Shown here: one piece after another, positions 1 to 7,523 of the stretch | Numbering within the stretch: the first letter of the stretch is position 1 | Layout: each line of letters opens with the position of its first letter | From: Flavobacterium inviolabile | Lineage (GTDB): Bacteria > Bacteroidota > Bacteroidia > Flavobacteriales > Flavobacteriaceae | DNA length: 64,000 nucleotides | Reading direction: 5' to 3' | NCBI RefSeq assembly: GCF_013389455.1 | Contig: NZ_CP058278.1 | Span: forward strand, 2,728,001 to 2,792,000 | Notes under the pieces: generated by a model | Databases searched by the model: none | The model's input: only the letters and a program-made list of their open reading frames with translations | What the model was told of the DNA's origin: nothing | Made by a program: the position numbers and the translations under genes

Positions 1-257
1 TAGTTTTTACTTGTTGGTGAGTTTTTTGAAAATTGCTTTTTACTTACATAACGGTTTTTAAAAAATCTACCTATAATTTTCCCAATTAACATTCTTTCTT
101 GGCAATTACTGTCCAATGCAGTTTCTATAAATGCATTTAAATGAGCCAGCATTTGCCCAATGCTCATTTTTCCCCATTTTCTTTGTGTGTTAGGTGTTAA
201 TTTTTCGACACGGTTTAAAATTTCATCAACATCTATTTTGTTATATAGGTTTTTCAT
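1..257 (-). CDS. DUF1569 (DinB-like) protein, cut by window edge
   Basis: The reverse strand opens at an ATG (255-257) and runs without a stop to base 1, giving the first 85 residues of a protein whose C-terminus lies outside the window. The segment WGKMSIGQMLAHLNAF, preceded by a short helix and LTPNTQRK, is typical of the DUF1569 family, small soluble proteins with a DinB-like four-helix fold and an N-terminal metal-ligand-type histidine. The function of the family is not established. The usual length is about 150 residues, so roughly 40 percent is missing. The upstream 400 bases are poor in coding sequence. The family call rests on pattern recognition of the N-terminus only. Confidence 0.6.
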   Translation of the reverse strand, partial: MKNLYNKIDVDEILNRVEKLTPNTQRKWGKMSIGQMLAHLNAFIETALDSNCQERMLIGKIIGRFFKNRYVSKKQFSKNSPTSKN

Positions 258-661
258 TTTTTTTGAAAAATTATTATTTAGTGATATATTGGAATTGCTT
301 TCCGCTAACACTCAAATATACGAAAATTTTTTAGCTTCAAAAAAACAGAATATACGTGTAACAATTTATAAATCAATGTTTTGATTTATTTTTAATTACT
401 CGTAAGTACTTACAAATAACATTCAATTGAATTCACTTTATCTAAAATGTGAAAGAGGTCAATCTCGTAGAAAGTTTAGGTATCAATTTTTTTATTTTCC
501 GTGAAAAACGAAAAGGTGTTTTAATCACAGGAAAAGATTGTGTTGTTAAAGATGGTCCTATTTGGAATCCATAAAAATTGATTATTCCAATCCGATCAAC
601 CTGATAAAATTAATTCTACAGTATACATAATAACTATTTAGACAGTAATTAAACCGAAAGA
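258..661. other. 404-base gap with a possible gene remnant (449-574, plus)
   Basis: This AT-rich stretch holds no full gene. One plus-strand ORF of 41 codons (GTG 449 to TAA 574) encodes a segment ending FFIFREKRKGVLITGKDC followed by VVKDGPIWNP. It reads like real protein rather than random sequence, but an in-frame stop (443-445) lies directly before the GTG. I do not recognise the family. It may be the 3' remnant of a lost gene or a very small gene. The rest of the gap shows nothing I can support. Confidence 0.25.
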
Positions 662-1255
662 TTATAGTCTAAATAATTTTAAGATAAGAGGATCTATTTT
701 TAAATCGGGACGAAAAATCTGGATTCCTTTAATAAAGTGCTTTTGAAGTTCCAGTTCATTACTGATATCATTCCATAATAGATTAGTCTCTATTCTTTTT
801 ACATTATTCAACCTTTGCAAGTTGATATTTGCTGCCTCAAGGTGAAAATAAATTCCTCTTTGCATCGGATTAAATACCGTAAATTCTTTTGATGATCTAT
901 AGTATCTCCTTTCCAGTTTTATACCAATATCATAAGTAAGTCCGGAGCTACATAGGCCGGTATATAATACTTTATCCACAAGTTCATCATCGCCATTATA
1001 ATAGAAAACACCATTTTTATTAACAATTATTTTTTTAATCATTGGCTTTTTCTTACTTAGCTGTACTCCGAAAAAGAGTAATAGTGCAAAAAAAAGAACC
1101 AATACGATTAACCCAGGATTATAAGCTCCCATCCAAAATAGAAAAAGAGAACCAAATAGAGGAATGCCCAAAAAGCAGGTAAACATTAAAATCTTAATGC
1201 TAATATTAGCATATTTACACGGCTTTGATTCAACACTGATAAATTCTTTTCTCAT
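662..1255 (-). CDS. hypothetical membrane protein, two N-terminal TM helices
   Basis: This 197-residue protein of unrecognised family has two hydrophobic helices (about residues 18-42 and 45-65) joined by a short turn, followed by a basic patch (SKKKPMIKK) and a soluble, beta-rich C-terminal domain of about 125 residues. The arrangement resembles bacterial PH-like membrane proteins of the YdbT/YcxB kind, with two TM helices and a cytoplasmic domain, but I see no motif that fixes the family. It stands alone on the minus strand, just upstream of a decayed gene (1270-1490). No paralogue is visible in the window. Confidence 0.55.
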   Translation of the reverse strand: MRKEFISVESKPCKYANISIKILMFTCFLGIPLFGSLFLFWMGAYNPGLIVLVLFFALLLFFGVQLSKKKPMIKKIIVNKNGVFYYNGDDELVDKVLYTGLCSSGLTYDIGIKLERRYYRSSKEFTVFNPMQRGIYFHLEAANINLQRLNNVKRIETNLLWNDISNELELQKHFIKGIQIFRPDLKIDPLILKLFRL

Positions 1256-1269
1256 AAACTTGTGTTTTG

Positions 1270-1490
1270 TTAAGGATTCGTGTTTCTCTTCTTCTTTTCT
1301 TTTAATTCTTTTTCAAAATCTGTTTTACCAAGGTTTGCAAACATATTTGGATGGATTTCCTCAATATTCTTAAAAAGAAAATTCACTTCATTTTTAAGGC
1401 TATCGGGATTTAATCTTTTTTTCTTGAGCGTTCAAACTTTTCGCAAAAAACAAACAGATAGTTAGAATTATGAATTTTATAATATTTCAT
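1270..1490 (-). pseudogene. frameshifted remnant of a secreted S41-peptidase-like protein
   Basis: Three reading frames must be joined to read this gene. ATG (1488-1490) opens one frame. A second encodes a signal peptide, FIILTICLFFAKSLNAQ. A third encodes NEVNFLFKNIEEIHPNMF and ends at TAA (1270-1272). A signal peptide followed by 'IEEIHPN' is characteristic of the N-terminal region of flavobacterial S41-family peptidase-like secreted proteins. The region spans 221 bases, not a multiple of three, and the peptidase domain is absent. At least two indels plus a 3' truncation have occurred. The family link is inferred from a short motif and is moderate at best; that the gene is broken is seen directly. 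Confidence 0.5.
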
Positions 1491-1530
1491 TTCAATATTT
1501 CTTGCGTTTTGTATGTTAACCTTATAGCTA

Positions 1531-1546
1531 CCGAGCCGCAGCTTGG
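1531..1546. repeat. GC-rich hairpin in an AT-rich gap
   Basis: CCGAGC (1531-1536) and GCTTGG (1541-1546) can pair around a CGCA loop, with one G-T wobble in the six-base stem. The surrounding segment of about 100 bases (1525-1620) is clearly more GC-rich than the flanking DNA and carries no ORF. It lies between the broken gene at 1270-1490 and the 3' end of the HEXXH gene. It could be a terminator without a clear T-run, or the scar of a lost element. Confidence 0.3.
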
Positions 1547-1622
1547 CGACAGTGACGGATAAGAAAGCCTAAACTTTCAATAGCGCACTAATCTAAGCAA
1601 CGGCCTTTTATAAGCATTGGAG

Positions 1623-2327
1623 CTAAGGTAAAATCATCGGGCCCAAAATGATCATCCACATAATATAGCCTGATATGCTACCCAGAACACCGGAAAAAAT
1701 AAAGGTTAATCTGTACTTTAAAGGAACTATTTTGAGTATTAAAAAGGATATAATGCATAATCCGATGCTTCCTGAAATAATAGAAAACGTTCCCTCATAG
1801 CATCCCAAATGATTAGAAATTTTTAGTTCATCTCCCCAAAAGTAATTTCCTTTATTAAAAAAGATACCGTTGATAATTCCTTTAAAAAAATTAAAAACTT
1901 CTCTGGACCAGAACAAGGACAGAAAAATAAGTCCCCATTTCATAAATGAAGTTGTATTTATCGCTTTATAATACTGGAATAGCAATATCACAAAACCAGC
2001 TGTACCAATAAAGACGGTTAGCAAAACACCTCCTAAAGTTATAAATAGCTCATCGGTATTTATTTTTTGGATCTTTATAACATATTCATTTTTCTGTTTA
2101 AAAGGCAAATTGTTTTCAATTTCAAAACGATACCTGTCGTATGTTTTTAAAACATCGCTTTTAAAATCATTAGACCATTCTATACTGGCATAATGCAGTG
2201 TATTTTGATAACCTAAACATTTGGCAACGGCTATATGACCGTATTCATGTGTAATAGTTCCCAAAATAGTCAACAGTATAAAACAGCCTGACAAAAGAAA
2301 CAACATACGTTTATAAAGAATAAACAT
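1623..2327 (-). CDS. HEXXH membrane metalloprotease-like protein
   Basis: This 234-residue integral membrane protein has five or six hydrophobic segments. The first helix carries HEYGH (about residues 26-30) in THEYGHIAVAKCLGY, the HEXXH zinc-ligand arrangement found inside the membrane in site-2-protease (M50)-like families. A soluble stretch of about 60 residues follows (IEWSNDF to INTDEL), then further TM helices. An M50 enzyme would also carry an NPDG or LDG aspartate motif; I do not see a clear one, so activity is uncertain. The gene directly follows a 27-codon ORF (2344-2427) with a 16-base gap. Membrane zinc protease or a proteolytically dead relative are both possible. Confidence 0.5.
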   Translation of the reverse strand: MFILYKRMLFLLSGCFILLTILGTITHEYGHIAVAKCLGYQNTLHYASIEWSNDFKSDVLKTYDRYRFEIENNLPFKQKNEYVIKIQKINTDELFITLGGVLLTVFIGTAGFVILLFQYYKAINTTSFMKWGLIFLSLFWSREVFNFFKGIINGIFFNKGNYFWGDELKISNHLGCYEGTFSIISGSIGLCIISFLILKIVPLKYRLTFIFSGVLGSISGYIMWMIILGPMILP

Positions 2328-2343
2328 ATAAAAAGCATTATAA

Positions 2344-2427
2344 TCAGTTAGGATAGACCGATATATCGTTTAATTTGTTCCTAATAGCAGTAACAACCGG
2401 TAACATTAACGAAATTATTTTTTTCAT
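2344..2427 (-). CDS. small ORF, 27 codons, upstream of HEXXH gene
   Basis: ATG (2425-2427) to TGA (2344-2346) encodes a peptide that begins MKKIISLMLP and ends RNKLNDISVYPN. It has a basic start, a short hydrophobic core and a polar tail. It sits 16 bases upstream of the HEXXH membrane protein on the same strand, so the two are probably co-transcribed. No family is recognised. It could be a short secreted or processed peptide whose partner is the membrane protease-like protein, a translational leader, or chance. Confidence 0.3.
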   Translation of the reverse strand: MKKIISLMLPVVTAIRNKLNDISVYPN

Positions 2428-2642
2428 GATTTCAGATTTTAATTGTTAATAGCACTTACTATTTTTATCTATACTGTTGCCTGTAAGTGTATTACTTAAA
2501 TTTACCAGTACGAAATTGTATATTATTTCTGCTAAAACCAAAAAATCAGCTACGCACTTATACTCATACTCAATAATTATCCCGTTTTAAGTGTTAATTC
2601 GTTATTAGGTTATCTGCTTATGATAATCAATATATTTCTATT

Positions 2643-2924
2643 TTAAAACAGCACATCATGAAGATCCGGATTTTTATCAAAAACGCTTTTGGCAAAAGGA
2701 CATAACGGTAAGATCTTAATATTGCTTTTTCGGGCAAAAGCCACTGCTTCCAGTACCATATTTTTACCAACGTTCTGTCCCTTAAAATCCGGATTTACTT
2801 CGGTATGGTCTATTATTATTTTATCAGTACCAGCCCAGCTGTAGGTCATTAATCCGGCTTCTGTGTTAGTATCTACGGCTTTAAAATAGCCTTTGTTGCT
2901 TTCGTTTACTTGTTCTATTTTCAT
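2643..2924 (-). CDS. GNAT-family N-acetyltransferase, short YjdJ/NATD1 type
   Basis: This 93-residue protein matches the compact single-domain GNAT family (YjdJ, human NATD1). The acetyl-CoA binding segment is visible as VNPDFKGQNVGKNMVLEAV (about residues 43-61), followed by the family's C-terminal LPLCPFAKSVFDKNPDLHDVL with its conserved Cys-Pro and Phe. The length is normal for the family. The substrate is unknown. It lies 20 bases downstream of a second, unrelated GNAT gene on the same strand, and the two probably form an operon. Confidence 0.85.
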   Translation of the reverse strand: MKIEQVNESNKGYFKAVDTNTEAGLMTYSWAGTDKIIIDHTEVNPDFKGQNVGKNMVLEAVAFARKSNIKILPLCPFAKSVFDKNPDLHDVLF

Positions 2925-2944
2925 TAAAGTATCATTTAATCTGG

Positions 2945-3427
2945 TTATTTTTTAGTGTATTCCATACGGTACAGGTCAAAACCTGCTGCCCAATAATCTT
3001 TTACAATTTCTTTTAGCTCAAAACCGTTTTTTTCGTAAAACGCATATACCAGTTGGGATGTTCTTACCGTAATCAGCTGTATATGGTTTAAAGCTTTCAG
3101 TTTTTCTATGCGATGCTTTAAAAGCATCCCGCCAATACCTTTGCCCTGGTATTCCGTATGCAGTATATCCCAGCTGATTTTTCCGGTTGTAAGGTCTTCT
3201 GAAAAATTAAACCCGCCGGAACCAATGATTTTATTGTCATATTCCACAACAAAATACTGTTCGATTTCATTATCGAGGTAAAAAATCAGATCGGCTTCTT
3301 CTTCCGGAGAAAAATATTGCGGGGTGTTTAGCTGCAACAAGGCAATAACCGCTGGTTTATCGGTACTTTTATAATTTCGGATGCTAATTTCGGTATGCAT
3401 GGGTAGTGTTTGCCGGTTAATTTTCAA
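2945..3427 (-). CDS. GNAT-family N-acetyltransferase
   Basis: This is a 160-residue full-length GNAT acetyltransferase. The acetyl-CoA pyrophosphate loop is seen in YQGKGIGGMLLKHRIEKL (about residues 94-111, Q/RxxGxG/A), and the C-terminal motif B as VYAFYEKNGFELKE. The acceptor substrate cannot be read from the sequence. An internal ATG at 3398-3400 (MHTEISIRNYK) gives a start closer to the usual domain boundary, so the first nine residues are uncertain. It is followed by the short GNAT gene on the same strand. Confidence 0.85.
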   Translation of the reverse strand: MKINRQTLPMHTEISIRNYKSTDKPAVIALLQLNTPQYFSPEEEADLIFYLDNEIEQYFVVEYDNKIIGSGGFNFSEDLTTGKISWDILHTEYQGKGIGGMLLKHRIEKLKALNHIQLITVRTSQLVYAFYEKNGFELKEIVKDYWAAGFDLYRMEYTKK

Positions 3428-3488
3428 AAGTTTTTCGCTGCTTAACAGTAAGAGTGCTTCAAACGTTTCATTAAATCAAATATAAAAA

Positions 3489-3521
3489 AAATCTGTCAGT
3501 TTTTTTGAATCCGACAGATTT
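3489..3521 (-). terminator. rho-independent terminator for the alpha/beta hydrolase
   Basis: AAATCTGTC (3489-3497) and GACAGATTT (3513-3521) are perfect inverted repeats. Read on the minus strand, the stem is followed by a run of T residues (complement of the A-run from 3484). It lies directly downstream of the hydrolase stop at 3544. Confidence 0.7.
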
Positions 3522-3543
3522 AGAATGCTGGTAAACCCCCGAA

Positions 3544-4227
3544 TTATAATAGTTCTTTTGCCGCACTAATGATAAAATCGGCAATTTCATCCGGTTTTGA
3601 AGCCATAGAGGCATGTCCGGTATGTAACGAGATTGTTTTGGCTTTCATTCTTTCCGCAAAGAAATGCTGTGTTTCCGGCGGAATCATATTGTCGTTTTCT
3701 GAAACCTGGTACCATACCGGCAGTTTTTTCCAGCCTACAGTTGTTGGCTTTTCTTCAAAACATCTTCCGGAAGTCGGTTTTTGGGCCGCAGCCATTACCA
3801 AAGCTTCTTCTTCACTGCAATCCTGGGCAAAACTTGCCCGGAATAAATCTCTTTTAATCCATAGGAAACCGTATTTATCCGGGTAAAGGCTTGCTGCGCC
3901 TGTAGGCGGTTTTGTCCTGCCTAATAGCTCCCCGAGATTTTCCGTTTCATCCGGTGCAAAGGCGGCAATATACACCAGCCCGACTACATTGGGGCATTTT
4001 ACAGCGGCTTCGGTTATGATAGCGCCGCCATAAGAATGACCTACTAAAATAGTTTGTCCTTCCAGTGATTCCGCCAGCCTTTTTACGGTTTCGGCATCAT
4101 CTGTGAGTGACGTTAAGGGATGTTGTGAGGCCACTACTGTATAACCGGCTTTAGCGATTATCGGGATAACTTTTCTCCAGTGAGAACCGTCTCCCCAGGC
4201 TCCATGTACCAATACGATGTTTGACAT
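3544..4227 (-). CDS. alpha/beta hydrolase (esterase-like)
   Basis: Counted from ATG 4225-4227 (MSNIVLVHGAWGDGSHW), this is a 227-residue alpha/beta hydrolase. HGAW at residues 8-11 forms the oxyanion-hole strand, the nucleophile elbow GHSYGG spans 63-68 with Ser65, and a C-terminal HTGHASM holds the likely catalytic His. An acid residue would lie in the SENDNMIPPE segment. The overall pattern fits the small esterases of the plant MeSA-esterase/EstC group. An upstream in-frame ATG at 4258-4260 would add 11 residues that do not fit the family, so the shorter start is preferred. The substrate is unknown. Confidence 0.85.
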   Translation of the reverse strand: MSNIVLVHGAWGDGSHWRKVIPIIAKAGYTVVASQHPLTSLTDDAETVKRLAESLEGQTILVGHSYGGAIITEAAVKCPNVVGLVYIAAFAPDETENLGELLGRTKPPTGAASLYPDKYGFLWIKRDLFRASFAQDCSEEEALVMAAAQKPTSGRCFEEKPTTVGWKKLPVWYQVSENDNMIPPETQHFFAERMKAKTISLHTGHASMASKPDEIADFIISAAKELL

Positions 4228-4349
4228 AAGTTTTATTTTAAAGTTAGAAATCCTAAGCAATATTTAGTGATGCATTCCTGCTGCAGCACTATTATCCGGG
4301 GCAACTTATTCAAAAATGGAAACTTTGTTTTTTGGAGCGATCTAAGTTA

Positions 4350-4357
4350 CAAAAATA
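4350..4357 (-). promoter_or_regulatory. -7 element for the alpha/beta hydrolase
   Basis: On the minus strand these bases read TATTTTTG, a match to the Bacteroidota -7 consensus TAnnTTTG, about 120 bases upstream of the hydrolase start. A TTG (-33) occurs upstream, but at a longer spacing than usual (26 bases). Confidence 0.4.
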
Positions 4358-4424
4358 ACGGACACTAAAATCTAAAATAATAGCAATCAGTATATTGTAA
4401 CATTTTTATAACAGGCGCTATAAA

Positions 4425-4459
4425 GAACCGGCCTGATTTTTTGTAAACCAGGCCGGTTC
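4425..4459 (-). terminator. hairpin downstream of the osmC-like gene
   Basis: GAACCGGCCTG (4425-4435) and CAGGCCGGTTC (4449-4459) are perfect 11-base inverted repeats directly after the OsmC stop codon (4465). The T-run on the minus strand is short (TTTATA), so termination may be partial. Confidence 0.6.
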
Positions 4460-4464
4460 ATATA

Positions 4465-4857
4465 TTATAATATGGTCGTTGTTATGGCTATCGGATTGGA
4501 TAAGGCTTTGTGAATAGGACAGCTGTCTGCAATTACCCGCAAACGGGCACGCTGCGCTTCATCAAGATTACCGGTAAATTCGATTTTGCGTTCCAGCTTA
4601 GTAATATTGGCAGGAATATCCCTTTCGAAAGTCACTTCGATTTTCACATCGGTTAAATCCCAGCCTTTACGGTCGGCATACATGCGCAGGGTAATAATGG
4701 TACAGGCGGCAAGAGAAGATGCAAACAGTTCCTGTGGGGCAAAACCAAGGTTCTGTCCGCCCATGCTTTCCGGTTCGTCCGCTAAAAGGGTGTTCGTGCC
4801 GGCAGTAATCGTGGTTTTATAAAGTTCTTTTCCGATATGTGCGTTGATTGTATCCAT
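4465..4857 (-). CDS. OsmC/Ohr-family peroxiredoxin-like protein
   Basis: Counted from ATG 4855-4857 (MDTINAHIG) this is a 130-residue OsmC-family protein. The two redox cysteines of the family are at Cys52 (SSLAACTIITLRMYADRK) and Cys113 (VIADSCPIHKALSNPI), the normal positions for thiol-dependent reduction of organic hydroperoxides. A longer reading from 4956 would add 33 residues rich in Lys and Arg that overlap the pirin gene, so it is rejected. The gene ends a Crp-pirin-pirin-osmC series on the minus strand, starting 4 bases after the pirin stop, which suggests a shared oxidative-stress role. Confidence 0.85.
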   Translation of the reverse strand: MDTINAHIGKELYKTTITAGTNTLLADEPESMGGQNLGFAPQELFASSLAACTIITLRMYADRKGWDLTDVKIEVTFERDIPANITKLERKIEFTGNLDEAQRARLRVIADSCPIHKALSNPIAITTTIL

Positions 4858-4861
4858 ACGT

Positions 4862-5743
4862 TTAAAATTTAGGAGGTGGTGGTAAAGGGACAAATTCTGT
4901 TTCACCGGGTACTTTCGGGAATTCCTGTTTTTGCCAGCGCTCTTTCGCTTCTTCAATCAGTTCTTTACTGGAAGCTACGAAGTTCCAGAAAATAAAATGC
5001 TCTTCGGGAAATGCCTCACCGCCAAAAATATATACGGTTGTATTGGCTGCCATTTCAAATTCACACAGGGTGCTGTCTTTGGCAATCAGGATCTGTTTGG
5101 GTTCAAAAACAGTACCGTCACTGGTAATGCTGCCTTCCAGGATGTATAGCGCACTTTCACCAAACAGGTCTTTTCCGATGTTTACTTTTTGTGCTCCGGT
5201 ACTTTTAATTTCAATAAAGTACAGCGGACTGTAAACCGGTACAGGCGATTTTTTACCAAAGGCTTCCCCGGCAATCAGCTTTATCGATAATCCGCCTTCA
5301 TTCCAGTGTGGCAGGTCCTCTTTGTCCACATGTACAAAAGAAGGTTCCATCTGTTCCAGATCCTTAGGCAGAGCCACCCAAATTTGCAATCCGTGCAGCA
5401 TTTTGTCGGATGTTCTTAAATATTGCGGCGTTCTTTCGGAATGTACGATACCGTTTCCGGCGGTCATCCAGTTCACAGCACCCGGTTGGATTTCAATATC
5501 GGAACCCAGACTGTCTTTGTGCTGTATACTGCCTTCAAAAAGATAGGTCAGTGTAGACAATCCGATATGCGGATGCGGCGCAACATCAAGATTCTGATAA
5601 TCTTTTAAATGTGCCGGCCCCATATGATCGATAAAAGCAAAAGGACCAACGGTTCGCTTTTCACGAAAGGGAAGGAGGCGCCCTACCATAAAGTTGCCAA
5701 TATCGGCAGCACGCTCCTCAATAATTAATTTGATGTTTGACAT
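4862..5743 (-). CDS. pirin family protein (copy 2)
   Basis: This is a 293-residue pirin, a bicupin. The N-terminal cupin carries the metal ligands in HPHIGLST (residues 57-64) and His101 plus Glu103 in HSERTP. The C-terminal cupin is degenerate. Bacterial pirins include quercetin 2,3-dioxygenases and redox-responsive regulators; which applies here is not visible. The C-terminus is a proline stretch (PLPPPPKF). It lies between a second, clearly diverged pirin (5762-6640) and osmC, with 18 bases separating the two pirins, consistent with one transcript. Confidence 0.9.
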   Translation of the reverse strand: MSNIKLIIEERAADIGNFMVGRLLPFREKRTVGPFAFIDHMGPAHLKDYQNLDVAPHPHIGLSTLTYLFEGSIQHKDSLGSDIEIQPGAVNWMTAGNGIVHSERTPQYLRTSDKMLHGLQIWVALPKDLEQMEPSFVHVDKEDLPHWNEGGLSIKLIAGEAFGKKSPVPVYSPLYFIEIKSTGAQKVNIGKDLFGESALYILEGSITSDGTVFEPKQILIAKDSTLCEFEMAANTTVYIFGGEAFPEEHFIFWNFVASSKELIEEAKERWQKQEFPKVPGETEFVPLPPPPKF

Positions 5744-5761
5744 AGTCTGTATTTTAAAAAA

Positions 5762-6640
5762 TTAGTCTTCCAGATACCCGAACCGTCCCATGTTTACATC
5801 TTCAAATGCCTGAATGATCTCTTCACGGGTGTTCATTACAAACGGTCCGTGAGCAACAATGGGCTCGTTGATCGGTTCACCGCTTAAAACCAGTACGATA
5901 GCATTTTCAAGGGCTTCAATCGTAAATGTTTCGCCTTTATTTTCAAACAAAGCCAGATGATCGGTAGGAACAACTTCGCTGTCGTTTATTTTAATGCTTC
6001 CTTCAATTACCAGTAAAGCAGTATTGTAATGTGCCGGAAAGCTAAAAAGAGCTTTTCCGCCTTTATTCAGTTTAGCATTTTGCAGGTTTACCGGCGTAAA
6101 TGTCGAAGCAGCACCTTTAACATCCTGATATTGCCCGGCAATAACTTCGATAATTCCGGCATTATCCGGTAATTCAAATTTATTAATGGCATCATTCGTG
6201 ATTCCCTGGTATTTTGGCTGGGACATTTTATCTTTTGCCGGAAGGTTTACCCACAATTGGACCATCTGAAAATCACCGCCGGTTTTGCTGAATTCTTTTT
6301 CGTGGTATTCTTTGTGCAAAACACCGGAGGCCGCGGTCATCCATTGTACGTCGCCTTCACCAATCACACCGCTGTTGCCCGAACTGTCATGGTGTGCCAC
6401 TTTCCCTTTATAGGCAATGGTTACCGTTTCAAATCCCCTGTGCGGATGAACTCCGACACCTCTTGGAATTTCGGTAGGTGAAAAATGATATTTCGAATTG
6501 TAATCCATCATGATAAACGGACTCATGCGTTCCATATCCAGATGATAACCGCTTGGGATAAAGTTGTGAACTCTAAAGCCGTCGCCCACAAAGTGCGGAG
6601 CTCTTGGCGCTACTACTATTTCAATATTTTTTGTTGCCAT
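5762..6640 (-). CDS. pirin family protein (copy 1)
   Basis: This 292-residue pirin has its cupin metal site in HPHRGFET (residues 65-72) and in MTAASGVLHKE (101-111), the standard His/His/His/Glu set. It differs strongly from the neighbouring pirin, so the pair is an old duplication or two subfamilies rather than a recent tandem copy. It is the first gene after the Crp-like regulator at 6717-7319. The 76-base gap between them holds a perfect 14-base palindrome and a TAnnTTTG element, pointing to regulation of the pirin-osmC group by that regulator. Confidence 0.9.
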   Translation of the reverse strand: MATKNIEIVVAPRAPHFVGDGFRVHNFIPSGYHLDMERMSPFIMMDYNSKYHFSPTEIPRGVGVHPHRGFETVTIAYKGKVAHHDSSGNSGVIGEGDVQWMTAASGVLHKEYHEKEFSKTGGDFQMVQLWVNLPAKDKMSQPKYQGITNDAINKFELPDNAGIIEVIAGQYQDVKGAASTFTPVNLQNAKLNKGGKALFSFPAHYNTALLVIEGSIKINDSEVVPTDHLALFENKGETFTIEALENAIVLVLSGEPINEPIVAHGPFVMNTREEIIQAFEDVNMGRFGYLED

Positions 6641-6668
6641 TTTGTTTTCTTATTTAAAAGTTACAGTA

Positions 6669-6695
6669 CAAAATTACTATCACAGCAATTGCTGT
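6669..6695 (-). promoter_or_regulatory. pirin promoter with a palindromic operator
   Basis: ACAGCAATTGCTGT (6682-6695) is a perfect 14-base palindrome. On the minus strand it is followed by TAATTTTG (6669-6676), a match to the Bacteroidota -7 element, ahead of the pirin start at 6640. The symmetry, size and position beside a Crp/Fnr-family gene suggest its binding site. This is inference; no known site for this regulator was used. Confidence 0.45.
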
Positions 6696-6716
6696 ACATT
6701 GATGTATGGTAAGAAA

Positions 6717-7319
6717 TCAATACGGCTTAAAATTCCGTTTGGCCAGTTCTTTCCGTACACGGCTCAGGCTTTCGGGTGTAATGCCCAAATAGGAAGCGAT
6801 CATCCATTGCGGAACGCGCAGCATCAGGTCGGGATAAAGCCGGATAAAATCCAGATAGCGCTGTTCTGCCGTGGCGCCTAATAACAGGTTGATTCTTTTT
6901 TGTAAATGACGGATATGGTTCTGCAGGGCTTTTTCATTGAACAATCGAAACGACAGGCTAATTTCGGAAGCTTTATTGATAAACTCCTGGTCGAGAAAAA
7001 TAAAAGTTGTCTCTTCAATGGCATCGATATAAAAATCGGATGGCTCGTTAAAAAAGATACTGCTGCGGTCACTGATGATCCAGTTTTCGGAAGCAAACTG
7101 AATAATATGTTCCTTTCCGGAATGGTCAATGGTATAAGAGCGCAACAGGCCGTTTTCTACAAAAAAGGAGTGATGGCAAATTTCTCCCGGATTTAATAAA
7201 ACGGTTCCTTTGGCAATTGTTTGGGTTTTTATCGCATCGGTCAGCAATAAAAACTGATCGGCTGTAATGCCTGCTTTTGCCTGTAAATAGGTTTTAAAAT
7301 TGTTGTTTGCTGGTACCAT
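6717..7319 (-). CDS. Crp/Fnr-family transcriptional regulator
   Basis: This 200-residue protein has an N-terminal cyclic-nucleotide-binding-like beta-barrel (about residues 20-125; GTVLLNPGEICHHSFFVENG and the following strands). The C-terminal winged helix ends in PQWMIASYLGITPESLSRVRK, where SLSRVRK is the recognition helix. There is no Cys cluster for an Fe-S centre, so it is not an Fnr-type oxygen sensor. The family in Bacteroidota is large and its ligand usually unknown. The gene leads the minus-strand pirin-pirin-osmC series and is divergent from pyrR. Confidence 0.85.
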   Translation of the reverse strand: MVPANNNFKTYLQAKAGITADQFLLLTDAIKTQTIAKGTVLLNPGEICHHSFFVENGLLRSYTIDHSGKEHIIQFASENWIISDRSSIFFNEPSDFYIDAIEETTFIFLDQEFINKASEISLSFRLFNEKALQNHIRHLQKRINLLLGATAEQRYLDFIRLYPDLMLRVPQWMIASYLGITPESLSRVRKELAKRNFKPY

Positions 7320-7523
7320 GCAGTAGGGCTCTAATAGATACTCTCAAAGGTACGGAGAATTTTCGGGAGAAAAAGAATCTGGTAAAAACGGAGTAGGTAA
7401 CAGAACCGATTTACTTTGTTAAAAAATGATTATTAGCGGTATAAATTTTAAATTTTTCAAATGAGCAAATTCTGTGATTAACAAATTTATTGTACTTTTA
7501 CCACCCAAACACAACACTTCATT

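Noticed and set aside
7320..7523. PyrR-type attenuator ahead of pyrR
   Set aside because: No terminator/antiterminator pair or PyrR-binding loop was found; only a weak -7-like TACTTTTA is present.
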